Below are positions 12,791 through 22,329 of a stretch of 64,000 bases of DNA, one piece after another. Source of the stretch: Polytrichum commune (lineage: Eukaryota; Streptophyta; Polytrichopsida; Polytrichales; Polytrichaceae); assembly GCA_950295325.1 (NCBI GenBank), contig OX485805.1:24353501-24417500 (forward strand). Reading direction: 5' to 3'. A program made the position numbers and the translations under genes. How positions within the stretch are numbered: position 1 is the first letter of the stretch; every line of letters starts with the position of its first letter. Under the pieces are notes generated by a model that saw only the letters and a program-made list of their open reading frames with translations, did not search any database and was not told the origin of the DNA.

Positions 12791-14238
12791 TAAAGCATTT
12801 AAAGTAATCCATGGTTTTATTTCTGAAACTAAAAACTGGAATGAAGTTTAATTCATTCGATAAGCTTCTTTGTATTTTTTGTCTCTAAATGAAATCATGA
12901 AGCTAAACATGACCTTTATTGACATCATAATGCGTGTATTGCCTTGGTTTTTTCCACCGGTTGCGTCTATGATTGGTGGTCAAATGAGCTATCATTACAA
13001 ATATTATAGGCAATGAACGCGTGAAGTACAACGAGTCTTCAACCAAAAGGACCTCCCTCACTTTTCTAGACTTTTTGGAATAGCAGTTGCATTTGGGCTT
13101 AGGTTTTGAGATATTTACAGAAAAGTTAACATCATAGCTATGGCAGGAGGCTCCATTCTATTATTGTGACAAATTTGGATTTAAACCCCTCTAAATCCGA
13201 ATAAGATGTGTACAAAATACGTATCCTAAACCCATGTCTACGAGGTTGATATTACAACCATGGTACTAATTTTTTATAATTTTTAAATGTTAGACAACAA
13301 GCACTTTTACAATAGGATGTAAATAACTTTGGTTGCAAGAAGTGTAGCTAAGATAAACTAGTAGTTCGAGTATAGTTCTCAAGCGAGTCATTCCCATAAG
13401 TAGAGTTCACTCAAGTTTTACTGTTTTAGTTAGACAATATAGGCACTAGAAGAAGATAATGCCGCACAATTAATCATTTTCAATTGTTTATAATTTCAAC
13501 GTCTTTATAAAAGATATCTTTATATAACCATAACCCTTAAACACCAAATTATTGCAGCAAGATATAAACCATTTACCCTTCCGCAAACCAATTTTTTTAA
13601 CCTTAAACCCTAAACCCATTTAATGGACCACCATTACTAAAAATTCAGAAACAATCATATTAACCGGGAACACTCAAATTTAAACCCAAACCCCCAATTA
13701 CCACACCAAAGCTCGAAGAGAACCGGCAATTACTTAGAAATGAACTAGTTGAATTTGAATTATAACCGGTTGAAGTTTGAGACGAACGAAGAATTACCTA
13801 TCATTTTAGAGGAATCTATATAATTTACCTCTAATGAATAAAGCATAACCAGTTGGATTTAAAATGGCTAAGATCTAGGTGGACTATCCACCGGCCCAGA
13901 TTGGGCCCGTTAGGTCATAATATATGGCCCTACCGTTCAATGTTGAAACCGCCCTAAAACTACCCGGGCATTATACCAGTGCATGCCGCACCGGCGTTGA
14001 AGTGTTCACATGTGCCCTAAATCTTGCCGCACAGCCTGGGTAGGGACCATCCCCAGAACAAAATGGGTGGTGGGGCCTGCCACAACTGTGGCAACATCCA
14101 TCACTTGGCCCTGGCTCCATGTGCCAAGGCCTATAGGCTTCCTTACCTCCTAGACATGCTACCATGACTTGCTACTCCGGTATCAAGCAACTCGGCCACA
14201 CAAGTGGAGGTAGTCAAATCTTGACTAATCTCCACCTA
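12791..14238. other. gene-free region beside the Harbinger remnant
   Basis: No coding sequence is recognisable. A short telomere-like phrase (TAAACCCTAAACCC) occurs near 13603-13617 but is isolated. A block at about 13763-13860 (AACCGGTTGAAG followed by TCATTTTAGAGGAATCTAT) recurs diverged at about 45979-46045. The part nearest 12791 may be the 5' end of the Harbinger element. Confidence 0.4.
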
Positions 14239-14935
14239 CAGTCCAACCTCGTTAATACGACACTCGTTTATATGACACCTTTGATATAACGACACATTTT
14301 TGCGAAACAAACTTTTTAGTCCAAAACTCCCTCTTTTATATGACTACAACACTCGATAATGCGATATTTAGAATCTCCGTTTTGTCATATTAAAGAGGTA
14401 GTTAATGCTAAAATTCCTTTCATCTATGTTATGTGCACCTAAAATACATGCATTTTCACTTGGGAAACTACTTGGGAACTTCATGAGAATTAGGGTTACT
14501 AGTGTAGAATGGACATGGTTAGGGTTAGAGTGGCCACCTGCCTAGCATGTTGCTAAATGTCATGCATCATTGTTGTGTAGTTTATTATTACAAAAACCTT
14601 TGTTTTTTGGTGTTAATGAAATTATTAGTTTTCAAAAGTTAGTAGGGATTTTAAATAAGATGACAATTGCTAACTTGGGTGGCAACACCAGAGATCTTTG
14701 GACTCCTATTGAAGGAGATCTTTGTATTTATTTGGAGTTATGAGTTACTATTTCATACCATCTATATTGCTTAAACTCGTTGCATATATTTTAAAGCTCA
14801 TATTACTTATGTTTTAGTATTCCCTCAATAATACCACAACTTTATGCCATTTGTCATATTAATGAGAAGATGACACCTCGATAATACAACTTTTTTTGTG
14901 TTTCCCAAACATGTCATACTAAAGAGGGAGAACGG
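14239..14935. mobile_element. pogo/Tc1-mariner-like non-autonomous element
   Basis: The left end CAGTCCAACCTCGTTAATAC and the inverted right end (complement reads CCGTTCTCCCTCTTTAGTAT) match at most positions, and each is flanked by TA (14237-14238 and 14936-14937). CAGTC-AACCTCGTTA-type ends and TA duplication are typical of pogo-like elements. Within it, TCATATTAAAGAGGTAG at about 14385-14402 repeats the end motif. No transposase is encoded, so it would depend on an enzyme supplied elsewhere. Confidence 0.7.
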
Positions 14936-14965
14936 TACGTAGGTTGTCCAAGCCAAATAAGCTGA

Positions 14966-15530
14966 GGGGCGCTTCACACCACGGCCGAAGGTTGAGAGGC
15001 CGTCGATTTCCACCACTGAGATTGCAAGAAACCAAGAATTCGGCCTCTCAACCCTTCACACGAAGGCCAAAGTCCAAAGGCCGTCGCAATTTAAAGTTAT
15101 TACTTTTTGAAGAAGGCAATGGACTCTCGAAGGAAGTTTGTGTCGGACAGGAATGGAAACCCAAACTATGGTCCAGAGGCCGTTGGTTTTTTTTTCATTG
15201 ACAAGATCTTGGCCATTAGATTGGAGGGGTGTTTTGGGCAAGGATTAAAGTGGGATGTTCCTTCTTCATGGGATGGGTTTCGACTTTGGGCTTGGCCTTT
15301 GGAGGCTTCACACTATGACCGTCCAAGTCGAGAGGCCGTGGGAGTTCATGGCCAAACGTTTGGACTTTGGGCTTGGCCTTTGGAGGCTTCACACCATGCC
15401 CAGCTGAAGGCTCCAATTCCTATATTTTATTGGCTATATATTTTCAGCCCATTTCTTTAGAGTCTCAACAAAGTTTGACCACTCAATCCCACACCCTCTT
15501 GACTTGGACGGCCATAGTGTGAAGCGGCCC
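14966..15530. mobile_element. Tourist-like MITE with TGA target duplication
   Basis: The ends GGGGCGCTTCACACCACGG and (complement of right end) GGGCCGCTTCACACTATGG form imperfect terminal inverted repeats. The 3-bp TGA is present at 14963-14965 and 15531-15533. The interior contains a tandem duplication of a unit with CTTTGGGCTTGGCCTTTGG (about 15280 and 15362). Three-base duplications fit PIF/Harbinger mobilisation. Open frames inside are by-products of the repeats. Confidence 0.75.
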
Positions 15531-15600
15531 TGAGAATCCCAACACAAGAGGGGAATGATGCAAGCCATATTCCAAACCCCACAATTCACTGCATTGGACC

Positions 15601-16729
15601 CAGGCCATAAATTTGACACCCTAGCCAAATTTCCAGGGGACACCCTGTCCCAAATTTTGGGTGTCCCAAGGACACCCTACTCCAATTTTTGGGTGTCCTC
15701 ATAAATTTCTCTTAAAATTTTTTTTTGTCAAAATAGGTACAATTTTGAAAAATATATAATATCATTTCAAATTTTCAATTAAAAATCAAAAAAATCACTA
15801 CATATCATAACTTGCAATGCAAATCAAACCTACAAGTGGCGGCCTTTCATAGCACACCACTTTACCCATACTTGCTCAAAATCAATGGCCTCTATGGGGA
15901 TTTTTGCCATTGCAACTCTCATTTGTGCTTCCAAAGTCTCTAATACCAAACTACACCGTAAAGTAGATTTAATATGATTGAGTAGAAAATCCTCTCTCAC
16001 AAGAAGCTGTACTAGCAAGAATTACAAGAACAGCTTGCCACAACTTTGTCATATGAGGATATCTTCCAACATAGTCCAAATTGGAAGAATAAACCATCCA
16101 AGTTTGGTGCATTTTAAGACCACCACATGAAATATGAAGTGTATCCAAAAAACCTCGAAGCTCTGATTTTAAACCACGCTCATCAAAAAGATTCCCTCCA
16201 TTAGTGCAAAAGTGGTCAATGAAACTCTGAAGCCATAAACGAGCATTTTGATGAAGAAGTGTCAAGTCTGTTGAAAAACAGACAGGGCTAAATAGCTTAG
16301 CTGCATTGAAGAGCTTCAAATTAGGAAATCGTTGCTGCAATGATTCTATCACCTTAACCACATAGGCCTGTGCAATCACCTTGCACCCATGGAGGGTACC
16401 ATCACCACCAAACTCACCAAACGTGTGATTTTTTTCTTCACAAGTCACAGTACGTGTTAATTTCTAGAATGTGCGTGTCAATTGACGTGCATTTTTTTTT
16501 TGTGCAAGTTTTTGCGTGTCAAAAAAGAAAAACTTGCAAAAACTTTGTCAAACATATACGCTGATAGGCCCTACAAGTACAGGGGACGCCCTGAATTTTT
16601 TTTGGGTGTAAAAAGGACACCCTTGTAGGATTTTTGGGTGTCCTCGGGGACACCCTGTTTGAGATTTGGGTGTCCTAGGACACTCTAGGAAGCAAAATAC
16701 ACCCCCCAGGGTGTCAATTTTATGCCCCG
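15601..16729. mobile_element. hAT element with perfect 8-bp target-site duplication
   Basis: ATTGGACC stands directly left (15593-15600) and right (16730-16737) of the element. The terminal inverted repeats read CAGGCCATAAATTTGACACC and, from the right end, CGGGGCATAAAATTGACACC. Both subterminal regions are crowded with copies of the GGGTGTCC/GGACACCC heptamer-like motif, as expected for transposase binding sites in hAT elements. At 1129 bp it retains only the C-terminal part of a transposase (15830-16448, minus) and is therefore non-autonomous. Confidence 0.9.
15830..16448 (-). pseudogene. hAT transposase C-terminal fragment (dimerisation domain)
   Basis: A minus-strand frame from about 16448 to 15969 ends with YPHMTKLWQAVLVILAS and TASCERGFST, the hallmark of the hAT C-terminal dimerisation domain. 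An overlapping frame (15830-16018) continues with NHIKSTLRCSLVLETLEAQM and DFEQVWVKWCAMKGR, the usual tail of the same domain. The two frames overlap, so a frameshift near 15980-16015 separates them. The N-terminal DNA-binding and RNase H-like portions are missing. The fragment sits inside the hAT element at 15601-16729 and cannot be catalytic. Confidence 0.88.
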
Positions 16730-17190
16730 ATTGGACCTATTAAGTAATGTTATGTGATGTAATGAAAGCATGTTTGACTACAGTATACTGCTGACTACTA
16801 TAATATGTTTCATGAGGATCGATGACAGATGCTCTTGATTGGATTGAATTATAATTTTTTGAAAATATCATGTAACTACCAGTGAGTGCTTCGCCATTAG
16901 AAATGTACATGGTTAGGATTTTTAAGTGCATTCATGTTACTCGACAAAATCCAATAAATTCCATGGCAGTTGGTTTTGCAGAACAAGCTGCAATCAGTGT
17001 GTACGTTGAAAAAGTTTTTGCAAGTTTTTCACTTTTTGACACGCAAAAACCTTGCACCAAAATTTTAAAATTTTAAAATTTTAAAATAAAAAGTGCGTGT
17101 CAATTGACACGCACAATTTAGAAGTTGATACATACTGTGACTTGTGAAGAAAAGAAACACACGTCAATCGACACGCTCGAAATTGAAATG
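16420..17190. repeat. pair of inverted repeat blocks sharing a GTGTCAATTGACACGCAC core
   Basis: The block at about 16436-16530 (TTCACAAGTCACAG through GTGCGTGTCAATTGAC and GTGCAAGTTTTTGCGTGTC) is matched in inverted orientation at about 17000-17155. The first block lies inside the hAT element and cuts into the transposase fragment; the second lies outside. The pair therefore probably reflects two insertions of one small element. A triple AAAATTTT run at 17060-17090 is local low complexity. Confidence 0.5.
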
Positions 17191-17989
17191 ACACATATTA
17201 CAAGGCAACTTAAGTACTATAAACTACAACTCAAGTATCCGGAAAACATAATCCACAACAGTAGGAGAACTTCCTACACTCACTCACATACTTAAGTTTA
17301 ACCTTGTTCTTGTAACTTCCTTTATAACCGGGAACATGCGAGACCAAAGGATACATATGCTTGATTGATAGTTTTTTTTTGTTACAAATCAAGATTGTAT
17401 TTTGATTATTCAAAAATTAATATTAGTTTTTCTAAAATATTGTGTAACCCAAAATGGAGATGACGGTTTAAGATAAAACGTATATGTCAAATGACATTCA
17501 TTTCAATTTATAAAAACATCACATGACACCTTGGATTTGAAGTTGAACGTCAAATGAAATTTGTCAGCGAAGGGCCATGCCGCAAAGAAGGGTTAGAACC
17601 AACCCATGTTAGCTGCACATTGTACACACATGTATTAATATCCTTGAATTGAGGGAATATCAAACAGTGAAGGTCCATGTTGATGACGATCTATATTTCC
17701 ACCAAGCCTGACCATGTCAAAGCAGGTTGAACAAAGAATGGCAAAAGGGAGTCGACAAGGCTGCTCCGTGAAAGCATGTTAACATGTGTGGACCCTGTCG
17801 TAAAGATAATGTAAATATAGCCTTGCCTTCCACCTGTTGGCCCAGGGTTGTGGAGGCCACGTTGAAAAACGTATGAAAGATTCGATAAACACACGATTTG
17901 TTATATGCAGACATTGAAGCACCAGGATTTGATCTAGAAACAAGGAAGAATAGCTGTGCCGACACTTGGTCGTGCTCGCTCATGGGATA
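17191..17989. other. gene-free stretch
   Basis: I see no gene, RNA or defined repeat here. Short open frames on the minus strand have no recognisable domain. Confidence 0.4.
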
Positions 17990-17992
17990 TGA

Positions 17993-18404
17993 AGGCCAGT
18001 TCACATGCAGTCCCAAGTCCCAAGTCTTAACTTATGTTAGAAAGTGAAAGTTCCATTATAGTATGGAGGTAAAAGTCCCAACTTTTGAGCTTCAAGAAAC
18101 CATTAAAATATGGTTAATTATCATTGAAGTTGGATTTTGATTATGTTATGTAAAAATATTCGTGGGACTTGTGTTGAGAGTTGGGTTTAGCTTTTTAGTT
18201 GACCTAACAACTCTCAGCATGAGTCCCGAGCTTCACCTTCAAAAAGTGTTGCCGTGTAGGCGTTCATGTCATACTTGGGACTTAGGACTTGGGACTTGTG
18301 TGAAGTGGTAAGTCCCAACTTCCATGCTCTCAACGGCTGAGATTGCATGGATTGGCCTCAAGTGACTTGAGACTTAGGACTTGGGACCCCGCATGAACCG
18401 GCCC
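17993..18404. mobile_element. Tourist-like MITE with TGA target duplication
   Basis: The left end AGGCCAGTTCACATGCAGTC and the inverted right end GGGCCGGTTCATGCGGGGTC are followed on both sides by CCAAGTCC(C/T)AAG. TGA occurs at 17990-17992 and 18405-18407. The GGCCGGTTCA ends and the 3-bp duplication place it with the elements at 14966 and 35677. Confidence 0.75.
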
Positions 18405-18412
18405 TGAGTATG

Positions 18413-19010
18413 ATTTGGGCACCTAGTATTATGTGAGTGGTATGAGGTTAGGGGTGGAACTAAGAATGGACACCAAAAAGACATGTGATTAAAAGTGATT
18501 GGACTACATATTCAAAACATGCTAGGTTCATTAGTTAGCATGATTTCAGGGGGATCTATATGATCATGGAGAGAGGGAATTAGTATATATGAGCATAACT
18601 CTCATTCGTCCAACATAAAAGCCTTGAAATAGCATACAACCTGGACGTTACTTGTAAAGTTGATTTGACATCATAATGAGCTTCAAAGACCCCAAATTAG
18701 CGTATTCGAGGTCATTCAAGGCGAATCAACAACAACCCTCTAGGGGGTTGAGTATTTTATGTTGGATGGATCAAAGGTACGCTTGTGTACGATAATTTCC
18801 TCTCTCTCTCTCTCTCCCCCATGACTTAAATGAGCACAAGACTCTTTACTTTGATAGTGAATTTAAAGATAGTCATTGAAACTCAGAGAACTATGAGGCA
18901 AATGACCACGGGCACAATTTGGATTTGCTATTCATCTCGCACTAAACTAATTGGGTGTTCCATATCATACAAGAAGTGGGTGCCGAGACATTGTGTCCAA
19001 ATAGCACACA
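18413..19010 (+). repeat. dispersed repeat with a relative at 42608-42950
   Basis: The region starting GGGCACCTAGTATTATGTG and running to ACAAGAAGTGGGTGC shares ordered blocks with 42608-42950, including CACCAAAAAGA, TACATATTCA and the terminal ACAAGAAGTGGGTGC. A short inverted relative of the end block occurs near 52290-52330. It contains a CT microsatellite at about 18801-18816. No protein is encoded; the nature of the element is unknown. Confidence 0.55.
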
Positions 19011-19754
19011 ACTACCTTACCAAGTACTCGTAAACGATGGTTCTTGGGAATATTAGTGTGGGTGTGCGGGGGGACATCTACCACGTCACGAGACGTAAAT
19101 ATCGTCCCCCGTTCTCAAGTGCAGACACCTATTTTTGTCACTAAAAGTCGTAAACAATCAGTCGGAGAAGAGGCGTCTTGGCCAAGTTACTGGGACTCGT
19201 CCTCTGTGGCAAGGTATGCAAGCATCAAATACACCAAAGTTTGTGGGTCACCCCTTTGAGGTGGCCCACCCCCCTATCACTATTACCCGGTGGTAGAATG
19301 TAGGCAATCCTATTATAGTATGAAAGTTTTTTGGGGGGGACAATTTGATCTCGGAATTAGCATCAAAGTCCCGGAATCAGTTGACATAGTTCATGGTATG
19401 TGGTGTCACGTACAGGCACAAGCACGGTCAAGTACACAACTCCATTACCCTGCACGGGTTTAAATGAAAGTGATTCAGAACTATATACTAACTTTGAATT
19501 TTGTGAAGGAAAAAATTTCATAAACATTTGAAAAACACATTGATTTACAGAGCCAAGCAATTTATGTCGCCAGAAAAAACTTTCAAGAGAAGTCTACGTG
19601 TTTTAAACGACGGTGCAAGTAGTGTGCAAGTAGAAATGTTGAACACGTAATTGTCTAGAATTTGTTTAGAATATGATAAAGTTACAGTAAATTGATCCTT
19701 TTTTTCAAAATGTTTGTAATGGTGACCTCAAGTTCATAATGGATTCAAGGAATC

Positions 19755-20165
19755 TGAAGTAAAAAAATCCAACTCTAAAGTACTTAAGATCATAAAATCT
19801 ACGCCCAAAACCAAAATTAGTCATTAAGCAATGCTTTTAATGATAAGTTTTGAAGATCTCATTTTGATATTGTATGTTTGAGTACATTTTAATATCCAAG
19901 AGGAAGATATTCTAAAGGATATGAATGCCAAGTGTCATGTGGGCACGCTTTAGTCAACTTGTAGATCATTGTGTAACACATGCATACACCTCATAACACT
20001 ATTTGAACATATATACTCATGCCAGGATATTAGTAAGCGCACTTGATCGCCAAGTGTCATGCACTCATGGTGAACTTGTCCCTCATTAGTGTAACCTAGC
20101 ATACACCTCAAAAATAGGGTATGTGGCAATATTACACATGTGACACTAAATACCATGCATGGTGT
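19755..20165 (-). repeat. third copy of the 9545-10060 repeat, inverted
   Basis: The reverse complement follows 9545-10060: the CACTAAATACCAT end lies near 20140-20157, and blocks with AACACATGCATACACCTCATAACACTAT and AGTCAACTTGTAGATCATTG match the other copy in inverted order. This shows both orientations of one family within 10 kb. Confidence 0.65.
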
Positions 20166-20529
20166 TCACACTTGCCTCCAATCGAGGCCGGCATTTCTAT
20201 CTATCCATGAATGGGTTAGAGGCATCCACTTGAGATTAATAAACCACAAACCGAGGGGGATTATGTTCATATTGCACCTCCTTTACCTTGGTAATACACT
20301 CTAACCTCCCTAATATCACGCCTATGGCAACCAAAGTGCACATGGCAATAAGAAGACATGCAATGTCAGCATGGATGCATGATAATAGAGAATTAGTGTA
20401 GCATGTGATGTTATAGAATAACACAAATCCAACATTACAATAATGACAGGGAGTGACATTACAAAGAATGAGTGTAGTGGTGTAGTGGTGGGGCCCAGAT
20501 CAAAGAGGTGGGCATCTCAAGGGTGGAAA

Positions 20530-20921
20530 CAGTGCTCAAGATTGAAGTCTTCAATGCCCTTCAAACACGATTTGGCCCTTCAAAATATACCTCTCTCAAA
20601 ACAACCCTTCAAAACGCAACCCCAAATTGAAAATGAAGATGTCAATTGAAGTCCTCAATATAATATGCATGTCACAAGAACCAACAAGCATAGGGCATTG
20701 TAACTACAAGAAATGGAGTCACATGGTTGATTCTTAATTGTTCACATTATGTTGGAAACATGTACCATATAATTCATGCACAAGTTTAACATGAGTTTTG
20801 TATTTCATTTCTATATTTTTGGATTGGCGTCTTGGATTTGAACCAACCCTTCAATTGAAAGGCTAAAACTTGAGAGCCCTTCAAAATGAAACTCATATGA
20901 GGGCTTCAATCTTGAACACTG
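20530..20921. mobile_element. hAT-type MITE with perfect 8-bp target-site duplication
   Basis: GGTGGAAA occurs at 20522-20529 and 20922-20929. The ends read CAGTGCTCAAGATTGAAG and, inverted, CAGTGTTCAAGATTGAAG, a near-perfect terminal repeat starting with the CAGTG typical of many hAT elements. Copies of CCCTTCAAA and TTGAAGGG crowd both subterminal regions. The 392-bp element has no coding sequence, and its intact duplication suggests a fairly recent insertion. Confidence 0.9.
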
Positions 20922-20929
20922 GGTGGAAA

Positions 20930-21689
20930 GAATCCAACTTTTTCTGGCCAATGCATTGGGTTTCTGGTTTTAATGCAAAAAAACCGATTTCTGCAAATAA
21001 AACCATGGTTTTATTCCAACACTTGGCACTTGACAGTCGGCACAACATTGGCGGATATTGGGCCCTTTGCCTTATAATCTCAACTCATATGCAATAGAAC
21101 CGAATAAAACCGGATTTTGTTGGACCTCATATGATTGGGTTTTTTTTTTGGTAAAGTATGAAAAACCCAACCGTAAAAAACCGCGTGGTGGTAGCCTTGG
21201 GGTGTCTAGCCTGGCCAAGTTTGTGAGTACCAACAATTTCCTGAATAAATTAATCTGGTTTCCACGTGAGATTCAAAAATGGGTCCCAACCCATGCATGA
21301 ATGACATGTGGCAAGGATCGAGTCGCAAATAATCTTCAAGTGGGAATAGAGGACCGGCGGGCCGGAGACTGAAAGATCAGTGTAAGTTTTACCGATCGCA
21401 AGAGTGGAGAACCGGTTTGTGACTTTGTCATCCTCCCTTACCATACATATCGATCGTGATCTGCTGCTCGACAAATGTTGATGTCCAGAAGAATCGGCTG
21501 TTGCTCTAAGTTAAGAAATCCTGATGATCCGCCCTTTGATCAATCCTTGCAAGTCTGTAATTAAACTTCCTGCCAAATGATGAGTAGTGCGGTTCTTGAG
21601 TTTGATTTTAATTACCGCAACTCAATAATACGCGCAGAACACAAGATCGGGAGCATGTTATGTTAAGTTTTGATCTGAACTGTTGACAA
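20930..21689. other. gene-free stretch upstream of the kinase
   Basis: No gene is recognisable. It probably holds the promoter of the kinase gene at 22330. No convincing TATA box could be tied to a start site. Confidence 0.35.
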
Positions 21690-22320
21690 ATAGTATCATC
21701 AAGGGTTTGACGACAGGAAAAATATCTATGTATAGGAGCCTTGATTGTGCTTTGCAAGAATTGAAGTTTCTGCTTCTTTAAATTGAGGCAGTGGAGGCTT
21801 ACTACAACGTCGTCTAGTTCCTCTGTTGATAGACAGTATCATTTAAGGTTTGACAGCAAGAGATGATGTTTAGGAGCCCGGACTTGCTTTGGGAGATTTA
21901 AAGTTCTTGCTTCTGTACATTAAGGCAGTTGAAGTTACTGCACCCTGCTATTCAAGGCTTTCCTGATTGACTTCCACTTTGAAGTCTTTGTTGCTTCTGA
22001 AAAGTAAGTGGAGATATAATACTGCAACCTCATCTAGATCCTTTGTTGATCGATAGAATCGTTAAAAAGGTTTGACAGGAAGAAATGATGTTCAGGAGCC
22101 TCGTGCTTTGAAGGAAACAGCTTCTTTAAAGGCAGTGGTAGCCTTAATTAGTGTTGCAGCCTGATACTGACGCTTTCTTGCTGCTGTAAAGGCAGTGACT
22201 ACGGTTTGCTGCAACCTGAGGTTCTTCCTGTTTGAAGGCTTTCTTGCTTCGGGTTTCCCTATGTAATTGCAGTGGAGGTTTCATTATTGCAATCTGGTTG
22301 AGTTCCTCTTTGAAGGCTGA
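21690..22320 (+). repeat. degenerate tandem repeat forming the kinase leader region
   Basis: A diverged unit of roughly 130-220 bp recurs at about 21690, 21823 and 22043. Each has (A/G)TAGAATCG- or AGTATCAT-like sequence, then GGTTTGAC(A/G)-(G/A)CAAGA, then ATG(T/A)TTAGGAGCC, then a CTTCTTTAAA-(T)-GGCAGTGG-type block and TGCAACCT. Two shorter partial units follow to about 22320, ten bases before the kinase ATG. Several short upstream ATGs lie inside, so the array may act on translation if transcribed. Confidence 0.65.
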
Positions 22321-22329
22321 AGTCGAGCG

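Noticed and set aside
13603-13617. Telomere repeat (CCCTAAA-like)
   Set aside because: Only about two units are present in an AT-rich context; this is not an interstitial telomere array.
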